A DNA stretch of 64,000 nt from Allomuricauda sp. (GTDB taxonomy: Bacteria > Bacteroidota > Bacteroidia > Flavobacteriales > Flavobacteriaceae): contig NZ_JACESV010000001.1 of the NCBI RefSeq assembly GCF_013911645.1, positions 1-64,000 on the forward strand, read 5' to 3'. Each line of letters starts with the position of its first letter. Position 1 is the stretch's first letter. The notes below the pieces were generated by a model. It was not told where the DNA came from. It made no database searches and worked only from the letters and a program-made list of their open reading frames with translations. Position numbers and translations under genes: made by a program. Positions 8,269-16,534 of the stretch are shown here, piece after piece.

Positions 8269-10641
8269 ATGAAATACATAGTTAAATCCATAATGATGCT
8301 CTTGGGCCTTCTGGTGGTTTCTTGTAATGAGGGAATCGACCCTATAACGGCAGTCGATGCCGGGGTGGATGAAACAGCCCCACAGGTTACCATAACCTAT
8401 CCTACCGAAGGAGTGGAACTCATGCCCTTCGAAGAAGAAACATCAATAGATATAACATTCGAGGTTACCGATGATATTGAGGTAGCGAATATTACCGTGT
8501 CCATGGATGGGTCACAAATAGCTGCATACAACTCTTTCAAGGATTATAGAATTGTTATGGAAGAGGTAACGTACGATGGTTTGGGGAACGGCGACCATAC
8601 AGTCACCGTAACAGCAACCGATATAGAGGGTAAAACAACTACACAAGAAACAAACTTTGCCAAACTGGCGCCATATAGTGCACAGTTTGATGGCGAGGTT
8701 CTCTATATGCCGTTCAATGCGGATTATATGGACTTTATTAGCTTCCAAGAGGCTGGGGAAGTAGGCAATCCAGGTTTTGCTGGAGATGCCTTTTTGGGTG
8801 CAGATGCTTTTCAAGGTGCCGTGGATTCATATTTGACTTTCCCGATGGATAACCTAAAAAGTACTGAATTTAGTGCCGCATTCTGGTACAAGGTCAACCC
8901 AACACCAGATAGAGCCGGAATTTTAGTGGTTGGCGACGGTGCTGAAGACAGAAACCAGGGCTTCCGTTTGTTCCGCGAAGGAAACGCCGACGAACAACGA
9001 ATCAAATTGAATGTAGGTACCGGTTCCGGCGAAAGTTGGAACGATGGTGGAGTGATTGATGTAACTGCGGGGGAGTGGGTTCACGTAGCCGTTTCAATTT
9101 CCCAAACCCAGAGTACCATATACTTTAACGGAATCGAAATGTTAACCTCCGATATGGCAGCACCAATAGATTGGACAAGTTGTGAGGAATTGCATATTGG
9201 TGCCGGGGGACCAACTTTTGACTATTGGGATCATGGCTATGACGCCAGTCAATTGGACGAGCTACGCATTTTTGACAAAGCATTGACGCAAAGCGATGTT
9301 CAAATTATGATAAATGCAGCCAATCCATACATCCCTCAATACGATGGCGAATCATTGTATATGCCATTTGATGGAGATTACATTGATCTAATGGGAAGCA
9401 AAGCTGCTACCCAGGTAGGTTCGCCAAGTTTCACCGATGAAAGTCAAGTAGGGGAGCAAGCGTATTTGGGTGCCACCGATTCCTATATCAACTATCCAGC
9501 AGAAGGATTGATGACTTCCGAGTTCAGTGGATCCTTTTGGTATAAAGTGGATGCCAACCCAGATAGGGCGGGGATCATAACAATTGGAGATGACGAAGTA
9601 GATCGTTTTCAAGGTTTCCGATTGTTCCGCGAGGGAACTGTCGATGAGCAACGCATCAAATTAAATGTAGGAACAGGTAGCGGCGAAAGTTGGAACGACG
9701 GCGGTGTAATAGATGTAACCGCAGGTGAATGGGTTCACATCACTTTTACCATATCAAATAGTGAAAATGTTATCTATTTCAATGGGATCGAAGTATTGTC
9801 ATCTGCTATGTCGGCACCGATTGATTGGACGGGTTGTGATACCTTCACTATAGGTGCAGGCGGACCAACATTCGATTATTGGGGACATGCATCGGATAAT
9901 AGCATAATAGATGACCTGAGATTCTATAGCAAATCGCTTTCTCCTGAAGAAGTAGCAGAAGTTTTTGGAGGAGAAGTCACACCAAAAAACTACGGCTCCA
10001 CACTTTACATGCCTTTTGATGGATCTACTATTGATGACAACTCCGGACTAGAAGCTACAGTGGTAGGTACGCCTAGTTTCGCAGGTGAAAGCGCCGTAGG
10101 TAGCAACGCCTATGCCGGTGCAACCGATTCTTACCTTACTTTCCCGATTGATGGGTTGTTCAATAATCAATTCAGTGGAGCTTTCTGGTACAAGGTAAAC
10201 GCTGACCCGGATAGAGCTGGAATCTTAACGGTAAGCCCTCCAATGAACGGAACAGATAATGATCTTTCCTCAGGCTTTAGGCTAATAAGGGAAGGCGATG
10301 CATCGGAGCAACGAATAAAACTTCATTTGGGAACCGATGCCGGAGACGTTTGGAACGACGGAGAAGTTATTGATGACACCGCAGATGTGTGGGTGCACGT
10401 AGCCTTTACCGTTACCGAAACGGAAACCTTGATTTATTTGAATGGAGAACCTGTTGTCAACACAGGGGATATGGCTGGAAAAACCATAAGTTGGGAAAAC
10501 TGCTCTATACTTTCAATAGGTTCCGGCGCACCAAATTTTATTGGTTGGAACCACTTATCCGATTTGAGTTACATCGATGATCTATATCTATTTGATAGAA
10601 CATTGACCCAAGAGGAAATCCAAGAAATTATGAACAATTAA
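8269..10641 (+). CDS. Triple LamG/concanavalin-like surface lipoprotein
   Basis: A 790-residue lipoprotein (lipobox VVSC, Cys19). It has an N-terminal Ig-like domain (about 35-130, with TAPQVTITYPTEG) followed by three tandem LamG-type jelly-roll domains at about 141-353, 358-564 and 575-790. Each contains a FWYKV..(N/D)PDRAGI block, FRL(F/I)REG, QRIKL, a WVH strand and a closing DDL/DEL strand. Repeats 1 and 2 are the closest, sharing LNVGTGSGESWNDGGVID exactly. It occupies the position where SusE/SusF-type surface glycan-binding proteins are found, so a glycan-binding role is likely. No catalytic residues are recognisable. Confidence 0.85.
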   Translation: MKYIVKSIMMLLGLLVVSCNEGIDPITAVDAGVDETAPQVTITYPTEGVELMPFEEETSIDITFEVTDDIEVANITVSMDGSQIAAYNSFKDYRIVMEEVTYDGLGNGDHTVTVTATDIEGKTTTQETNFAKLAPYSAQFDGEVLYMPFNADYMDFISFQEAGEVGNPGFAGDAFLGADAFQGAVDSYLTFPMDNLKSTEFSAAFWYKVNPTPDRAGILVVGDGAEDRNQGFRLFREGNADEQRIKLNVGTGSGESWNDGGVIDVTAGEWVHVAVSISQTQSTIYFNGIEMLTSDMAAPIDWTSCEELHIGAGGPTFDYWDHGYDASQLDELRIFDKALTQSDVQIMINAANPYIPQYDGESLYMPFDGDYIDLMGSKAATQVGSPSFTDESQVGEQAYLGATDSYINYPAEGLMTSEFSGSFWYKVDANPDRAGIITIGDDEVDRFQGFRLFREGTVDEQRIKLNVGTGSGESWNDGGVIDVTAGEWVHITFTISNSENVIYFNGIEVLSSAMSAPIDWTGCDTFTIGAGGPTFDYWGHASDNSIIDDLRFYSKSLSPEEVAEVFGGEVTPKNYGSTLYMPFDGSTIDDNSGLEATVVGTPSFAGESAVGSNAYAGATDSYLTFPIDGLFNNQFSGAFWYKVNADPDRAGILTVSPPMNGTDNDLSSGFRLIREGDASEQRIKLHLGTDAGDVWNDGEVIDDTADVWVHVAFTVTETETLIYLNGEPVVNTGDMAGKTISWENCSILSIGSGAPNFIGWNHLSDLSYIDDLYLFDRTLTQEEIQEIMNN

Positions 10642-10679
10642 TGTGCTATAGCACTATAAAAATTTGATTCAGTTAGTTT

Positions 10680-12056
10680 ATGAGGTTAATCATTTTACCA
10701 TTGGCCATTGTTACTTTACTTGTAGGGTGCAATGGCCAAAAAACTAAGGAAGAGGCCAAAAAGTCAACCGAAATAGATGCGGACAGTCTTGCCATTGCCG
10801 ATGAGGTGATGCTCGACAGCGTACAGTACCAAACCTTCAATTACTTTTGGGAGGGTGCGGAACCTATTTCAGGATTGGCCAGGGAGCGTATGCACATGGA
10901 CGGGATTTATCCCAACCACGATAAGGATATTATAACCACAGGAGGATCAGGTTTTGGCCTCATGGCTATCCTGGTCGGTGTGGAAAGAGGGTTTATTTCC
11001 CGTGAACAAGCTCTCGAACGCTACGAGCGTATCGTTGGTTTTCTGGAAAAAGCAGATCGCTTTCACGGAGCGTGGCCCCATTGGCTATTGCCATCCGGCA
11101 AAGTAACCCCTTTCAGTAAAAAGGACAATGGAGGGGATTTGGTGGAGACCGCCTTTTTGGTTCAAGGCCTTTTAACGGTCAAGGAATATTTTAAAAATGG
11201 CAACGAACGCGAAAAACAACTGGCCCAAAAAATACAACAACTTTGGGAAGAGGTTGAGTGGGACTGGTACACCAAAAACGGTGAAGATGTATTGTACTGG
11301 CATTGGAGCCCAGAGTATAAATGGGAAATGAACTTTCCTGTCGGTGGCTATAACGAAGCCCTTATTATGTACATTTTGGCGGCAGCTTCCCCAACACACC
11401 CGATTGATAAATCCGTTTACGAAATTGGTTGGGCCGGTGAGGGTGAAATCTCACAAGATACCACCTACTACGGTCTGGAAACAGAACTGAACCATTATGA
11501 ACATAGCGATGCTCCCGTAGGTCCACTTTTCTGGGCACATTATTCCTATTTGGGATTGAATCCAAAAGGACTAAAAGATCAATTTGGGGATTATTGGAAA
11601 TTGAACCGGAACCATGCGCTAATCCATTATAAATATAGTGTGGACAATCCAAAGGATTACGAAGGATATGGAGAAAACTTATGGGGCTTGACCTCTAGTT
11701 ATTCCATCAACGGCTATGCAGGGCATCGTCCAGAAGCGGATTTAGGAGTGATTTCACCTACGGCGGCACTCTCTTCCATGCCCTATACCCCAGAGGAGAG
11801 CAAACAGTTTTTGAGGTTTATGTACAACGAACAGGATAGCCTAATAGGGAAGTACGGACCTTACGATGCCTTTAGTTTGGAAGACTATTGGTACCTGCCA
11901 AGGTATTTGGCTATAGACCAAGGCCCCATTCCCGTAATGATTGAAAATTACCGAAGCGGGCTGTTTTGGAAGTTGTTCATGGCCAATACAGAAGTACAAG
12001 AAGGTCTAATAAAATTGGGTTTTGAAAGCCCAAATATGGAAACTGTAAATGATTAA
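10680..12056 (+). CDS. GH144-type beta-1,2-glucanase lipoprotein (first copy)
   Basis: A 458-residue lipoprotein (lipobox LVGC, Cys17) of the family often auto-named glucoamylase-like and now classed as GH144. The founding member is the endo-beta-1,2-glucanase of Chitinophaga pinensis. The motif DNGGDLVE gives Asp149, Asp153 and Glu156, with Glu226 in GYNEAL. As I recall the founding enzyme, its key acids have the same order and almost the same spacing. Other conserved blocks are TTGGSGFGLMAI, ADRFHGAWPHW and IDQGPIPVMIENYRSG. It probably cuts beta-1,2-glucan at the cell surface or in the periplasm. It overlaps the next gene by eight bases, which implies coupled translation. Confidence 0.85.
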   Translation: MRLIILPLAIVTLLVGCNGQKTKEEAKKSTEIDADSLAIADEVMLDSVQYQTFNYFWEGAEPISGLARERMHMDGIYPNHDKDIITTGGSGFGLMAILVGVERGFISREQALERYERIVGFLEKADRFHGAWPHWLLPSGKVTPFSKKDNGGDLVETAFLVQGLLTVKEYFKNGNEREKQLAQKIQQLWEEVEWDWYTKNGEDVLYWHWSPEYKWEMNFPVGGYNEALIMYILAAASPTHPIDKSVYEIGWAGEGEISQDTTYYGLETELNHYEHSDAPVGPLFWAHYSYLGLNPKGLKDQFGDYWKLNRNHALIHYKYSVDNPKDYEGYGENLWGLTSSYSINGYAGHRPEADLGVISPTAALSSMPYTPEESKQFLRFMYNEQDSLIGKYGPYDAFSLEDYWYLPRYLAIDQGPIPVMIENYRSGLFWKLFMANTEVQEGLIKLGFESPNMETVND

Positions 12057-13428
12057 AAAAGCATTATACATTCTTCTTTTCGCCGCATTGATTACATCTT
12101 GTGGTGGAGGAGACGATTATACCTATATTCCTACTGAACCTGAAATCCCGGGAAATGGTTCTGAAGAGGAGGAGGAGGAAGAACCATCTATAACGGATGA
12201 AGAATTGCTCGACCTTACCCAGGAGACCACCTTTAAATATTTTTGGGTCTTTGCCGATGCCGATTCTGGAGGAGCCAGGGAAAGATACCACCCAAACGAC
12301 CCTGGAAACAGTGAAGGAGTCGTAACCACTGGAGGCACAGGATTTGGGTTGATGGCCATTTTGGTCGGAATCGAAAGAAGCTTTATCTCCAGAACCGAAG
12401 GGTTGGAGCGATTGAATACTTTGTTGGATTTCCTCGAAAATGCCGACCGCTTTCATGGAGCTTGGTCCCATTGGATCAATGGTTCCAGCGGAGCCGTAAT
12501 TCCTTTTAGCGAGCTGGACGATGGAGGGGATTTAGTGGAAACCGCTTTTTTGGCACAAGGACTTATCTGTGTAAAGGAATATTTCAAAAACGGTACGGAT
12601 ACCGAGCAAGCTTTGGCTCAGCAAGCCGATGAACTTTGGAAAGGTGTTGAATGGGATTGGTACACCCAAAATCAAGATGTGTTGTATTGGCACTGGAGCC
12701 CCAACCACGGTTTCGATATCAATCTTCAACTTAAAGGGTATAATGAGGTGTTGATCACTTACATTATGGCTGCTGCCTCACCAGATTTCGGCATTGAAAA
12801 GGAAGTATATGCCAATGGTTGGGCCTCCGGTGGAGGAATCAAATCTGCAAATACCCAATACGGTTATCCCCTTTTGGTTAGGCATAATGGCTCCGAGCAA
12901 TTTGGAGGCCCTTTGTTTTGGGCACACTATTCTTATTTGGGATTAGATCCAAGAAATCTGTCCGATGAGTATGTGGATTATTGGGACGTTAATGTAAACC
13001 ACACCATGGTCAATTACGAATACTGTGTCAACAATCCGAACAATTATGAAGATTACGGGGAAGATTGTTGGGGATTGACAGCCAGTTATTCAAGAAATAA
13101 TGATGGAAGCATGGGGTACAATGCCCATAGCCCAAGCAACGACACAGGAATCATATCCCCAACAGCGGCAATAAGCTCAATTCCTTATGCACCCGACGAA
13201 TCTTTGGATGCAATGCATTACTTTTATAGAAATAGAGATGATTTATTGGGTCCAGCCGGGTTTTATGATGCCTTTAGTCCAGAATACGATTGGGTGGCAG
13301 AAGCATATCTGGCCATAGACCAAGGCCCGCAGATCATCATGATAGAAAACTATCGGACGGGTTTGCTTTGGAACCTATTTATGGGTAATGAAGATGTTCA
13401 AGCCGGTCTGACCAAACTTGGATTTTGA
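12049..13428 (+). CDS. GH144-type beta-1,2-glucanase lipoprotein (second copy)
   Basis: A 459-residue paralogue of the preceding protein, with a lipobox cysteine (TSC, Cys18) and an acidic Gly/Glu-rich linker (about 35-46) before the enzyme domain. The linker suggests surface display away from the membrane. The acids are kept: Asp156, Asp160 and Glu163 in DDGGDLVE, and Glu232 in GYNEVL. The copies differ most around residues 265-290 and 340-370, where this one has an insertion (SRNNDGSMGYNAHSPS). GH144 includes endo-acting enzymes and, as I recall, a sophorose-releasing exo-acting one, so the two may divide the work. It overlaps the previous gene and is followed after one base by the esterase. 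Confidence 0.85.
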   Translation: MIKKALYILLFAALITSCGGGDDYTYIPTEPEIPGNGSEEEEEEEPSITDEELLDLTQETTFKYFWVFADADSGGARERYHPNDPGNSEGVVTTGGTGFGLMAILVGIERSFISRTEGLERLNTLLDFLENADRFHGAWSHWINGSSGAVIPFSELDDGGDLVETAFLAQGLICVKEYFKNGTDTEQALAQQADELWKGVEWDWYTQNQDVLYWHWSPNHGFDINLQLKGYNEVLITYIMAAASPDFGIEKEVYANGWASGGGIKSANTQYGYPLLVRHNGSEQFGGPLFWAHYSYLGLDPRNLSDEYVDYWDVNVNHTMVNYEYCVNNPNNYEDYGEDCWGLTASYSRNNDGSMGYNAHSPSNDTGIISPTAAISSIPYAPDESLDAMHYFYRNRDDLLGPAGFYDAFSPEYDWVAEAYLAIDQGPQIIMIENYRTGLLWNLFMGNEDVQAGLTKLGF

Positions 13429-13429
13429 T

Positions 13430-14233
13430 ATGACAAGACAATTATCATTTTTTCTACTGTTTCTTGCTTGTAATTTGGTCGCTGCACAATGGCAATCTAA
13501 ATACGAAGCCAAAATGCTTATTGATGGGAAAGATACTTTAAGATATCGCATTATGTATCCCAAGAACTTTAATGAGGATAGAAACTATCCCGTGGTACTT
13601 TTTCTCCATGGAGCAGGAGAACGCGGAAGCGACAACGAAAAACAATTGATGAACGGAGCCAAATTGTTTGCCACCGATTATTTACAGGAGCGATATCCTG
13701 CAATTGTAATATTTCCGCAGTGTCCAAGAGATAGTTACTGGGCCAGTGTAGATGTTGACAGGAGTTCGTATCCAATCAATTTGGATTTTAAATATAGCGA
13801 GGGACCGACCAAACCCTTGAAAATGGTAATGGATTTGTTGGAAACCACTATCCAGAAGCCCTACACCAACGACAATCAAATTTATTTGATGGGTCTTTCC
13901 ATGGGAGGAATGGGAACTTTTGAATTGTTGAGTAGAAAACCTGAGGCATTTGCTGCAGCAATTCCAATTTGTGGGGGAGGGGAACCTGAATCCGTTTCGG
14001 TGTATGCCAAACACACACCATTGTGGGTTTTTCATGGAGCACAGGACAATGTGGTAAACCCCTTGCAGTCCATGGAAATGGTTTCCGCTTTATTAAAAGC
14101 AGGTGCCCTCCCAAAATTCACCATGTACGATTTTGCCAATCACAACAGTTGGGACCCAGCGTTCGCCGAACCGGATTTATTGCCTTGGTTGTTCTCGCAC
14201 ACTAAAAAAGCAATTCAGGAAACATCAGAATAA
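13430..14233 (+). CDS. Secreted alpha/beta-hydrolase, carboxylesterase-like
   Basis: A 267-residue exported hydrolase. The ATG at 13430 gives a clean signal peptide ending VAAQ and lies one base after the previous stop; a TTG at 13418 would overlap the GH144 gene. The fold is shown by VVLFLHGAGERGS (oxyanion strand), the nucleophile elbow GLSMGG (Ser157), Asp206 in GAQDNVV and His238 in FANHNSW, which together form a complete triad. It belongs to the prolyl-oligopeptidase/phospholipase-carboxylesterase group used as esterases in many glycan loci. In this operon it may remove ester-linked substituents from the glucan, but the actual ester is unknown. Confidence 0.8.
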   Translation: MTRQLSFFLLFLACNLVAAQWQSKYEAKMLIDGKDTLRYRIMYPKNFNEDRNYPVVLFLHGAGERGSDNEKQLMNGAKLFATDYLQERYPAIVIFPQCPRDSYWASVDVDRSSYPINLDFKYSEGPTKPLKMVMDLLETTIQKPYTNDNQIYLMGLSMGGMGTFELLSRKPEAFAAAIPICGGGEPESVSVYAKHTPLWVFHGAQDNVVNPLQSMEMVSALLKAGALPKFTMYDFANHNSWDPAFAEPDLLPWLFSHTKKAIQETSE

Positions 14234-14259
14234 AGGGATAATACCGAAAACAACCTATT

Positions 14260-16527
14260 ATGAGCTATACAAAATCACTTTTCGCCCTTTTAACCTTAAT
14301 TTTTTGGGGTGCCAATGCCCAGGAACAAATACCTGAAGTAGAGGAGCTTTTACAAAAAATGACCATTGAAGAAAAAATTGGTCAGTTAAACCTTTTGACT
14401 CCAGGTGGCGGAGTGGCCACGGGAGAAGTGGTAAGCGAAAATGTCAGTAGCAAAATCAAGGCAGGGCAGGTTGGAGGCCTTTTTGGAGTGACTGGTCCAG
14501 ATAGAGTTAGAAAAGCTCAGGATTTGGCAGTTAAGGAAAGCCGATTGGGCATTCCCCTGTTAATAGGTTCCGATGTGATCCACGGGTACAAGACCACATA
14601 TCCAATTCCCTTGGGGCTATCATCCACTTGGGACATGGATTTGGTAAAACAAGCCGCTCAAATGACTGCTAGGGAAGCAACCGCGGATGGGATCAACTGG
14701 AATTTTTCTCCCATGGTGGATATTGCCCGCGACCCACGTTGGGGGCGTATCGCCGAAGGGGCTGGTGAAGACCCGTATCTTGGTTCCAAAATTGCCGAAG
14801 CCATGGTGAAAGGTTATCAAGGAGAAGATTTGGCCGCTTCCCATACCATGTTGGCCTGTGTAAAGCACTTAGCGCTCTATGGTGCCGCCGAGGCTGGTCG
14901 TGATTATCACACGGTGGATATGAGCAAGATCAAAATGTTCAATCAATATTTGCAACCGTATAAAGCTGCCATTGATGCCGGGGCCGCTAGCGTTATGAGT
15001 TCGTTTAATGATGTGGATGGTGTGCCAGCAACTGGCAACAAATGGTTGCTCACCGACTTGCTTCGCTCACAATGGGGTTTTGATGGTTTCGTGGTTTCGG
15101 ATTACACATCGCTCAACGAAATGGTTCCGCACGGATTGGGAGACCTTCAGGCCGTTTCGGCATTGGCGTTAAAAGCTGGTTTGGATATGGATATGGTGGG
15201 TGAAGGTTTTTTGACGACCTTGAAAAAATCTTTGGATGAAGGAAAAATCACCGAAGAAGATATTACCAAGGCTTGTAGAAGGGTGTTGGAAGCCAAGTAT
15301 ATATCTGGACTTTTTGAGGACCCATACAAATATTTGGATGCCAAGCGCCCCAAAAACGATATTCTGACAAAGGAAAACAGGGCATTGGCACGTAAATTGG
15401 CAACTCGTTCCTTCGTTTTGCTGAAAAACCACAACAACCTACTTCCTTTGGAAAAGAAAGGGAAAATCGCCCTGATTGGCCCACTGGCCGATAGTAGGGA
15501 AAATATGTTAGGGACTTGGGCACCAACGGGTGATTTTAACCTTGCAGTTACCATTTTGGAAGGCTTCAATAATGTAGCATCAAATGCAAGCATCAAATAT
15601 GCAAAAGGCGCCAATATTTCTGACGATGCCGATTTTGCCAAGAATGTAAATGCTTTAGGTCCAAGAATAGTAATGGATGAACGCTCACCAGAAGCCATGT
15701 TGAAAGAGGCTGTGGATTTGGCCAAAACTTCGGATGTTGTGGTGGCCGTGGTCGGTGAAGCTACTGAAATGAGCGGAGAATCTTCCAGCCGCACCGATAT
15801 TTCAATCCCAGATAGTCAAAAGAAATTGATCAAAGCATTGGTGGAGACAGGAAAACCTGTCGCATTGGTGTTGATGAGCGGTAGACCGCTGACCATACCA
15901 GAAGAGCTCGACCTGCCCGTGTCCATTTTACAGGTTTGGCACCCGGGAGTGGAAGCAGGGAACGCTATCGCCAATGTGGTTTTTGGAGATTACAATCCCT
16001 CTGGAAAATTAACGGCTACCTGGCCTGTGAATGTGGGACAAATACCCATATACCACAGTGCAAAAGTCACTGGTAGGCCGGCACCGGAAAGCGGAGAGTT
16101 CCAAAAGTTTAGGTCAAACTATCTGGATGCACCCAATGCGCCCTTGTTACCTTTTGGATATGGTTTGAGCTATACCACATTTGACTATTCCAATCTGCGG
16201 TTGAACAAAAAAGAGATCCATCAAGGTGAAGCTATTTCTGCTACTGTGACAATCACCAATACAGGTAATTTTGACGGGGAAGAAGTAGTGCAATTGTACC
16301 TTCGGGATGTGGTGCGAAGCATTACACCGCCAAAACGGCAGTTAAAAGGTTTTCAAAAGGTGATGCTGAAGAAAGGGGAGCGTAAGGAGGTAACCATCAA
16401 TTTGTCACCAGATGACCTGAAATTCTACAATGCCCAACTGGAATTTGTGTCGGAACCAGGAGAATTTGAAGTGTTCGTGGGAACCAATTCCGATGCCGAA
16501 CTATCAGAAACATTTACGCTTAAATAA
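14260..16527 (+). CDS. bglX-like: GH3 beta-glucosidase
   Basis: A 755-residue periplasmic glycoside hydrolase with a signal peptide ending NAQ (about 1-20). The GH3 (alpha/beta)8 barrel carries DPRWGRIAEGAGEDP, VKHL and the nucleophile motif VVSDYTS (Asp281). The second domain carries the GEATEMSGESSSR block with candidate acid/base Glu507. A fibronectin-III-like domain closes the protein (about 655-745). The layout matches BglX-type enzymes. A Bacteroides thetaiotaomicron GH3 enzyme of this kind is known to prefer beta-1,2-linked gluco-oligosaccharides, so with GH144 next door the probable job is to turn sophoro-oligosaccharides into glucose. Confidence 0.92.
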   Translation: MSYTKSLFALLTLIFWGANAQEQIPEVEELLQKMTIEEKIGQLNLLTPGGGVATGEVVSENVSSKIKAGQVGGLFGVTGPDRVRKAQDLAVKESRLGIPLLIGSDVIHGYKTTYPIPLGLSSTWDMDLVKQAAQMTAREATADGINWNFSPMVDIARDPRWGRIAEGAGEDPYLGSKIAEAMVKGYQGEDLAASHTMLACVKHLALYGAAEAGRDYHTVDMSKIKMFNQYLQPYKAAIDAGAASVMSSFNDVDGVPATGNKWLLTDLLRSQWGFDGFVVSDYTSLNEMVPHGLGDLQAVSALALKAGLDMDMVGEGFLTTLKKSLDEGKITEEDITKACRRVLEAKYISGLFEDPYKYLDAKRPKNDILTKENRALARKLATRSFVLLKNHNNLLPLEKKGKIALIGPLADSRENMLGTWAPTGDFNLAVTILEGFNNVASNASIKYAKGANISDDADFAKNVNALGPRIVMDERSPEAMLKEAVDLAKTSDVVVAVVGEATEMSGESSSRTDISIPDSQKKLIKALVETGKPVALVLMSGRPLTIPEELDLPVSILQVWHPGVEAGNAIANVVFGDYNPSGKLTATWPVNVGQIPIYHSAKVTGRPAPESGEFQKFRSNYLDAPNAPLLPFGYGLSYTTFDYSNLRLNKKEIHQGEAISATVTITNTGNFDGEEVVQLYLRDVVRSITPPKRQLKGFQKVMLKKGERKEVTINLSPDDLKFYNAQLEFVSEPGEFEVFVGTNSDAELSETFTLK

Positions 16528-16534
16528 ATGTAGC

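Noticed and set aside
15147..15794. 215-codon minus-strand frame inside the GH3 gene
   Set aside because: The GH3 frame is conserved throughout; the antisense product is low-complexity Ser/Ala/Lys sequence without domains.
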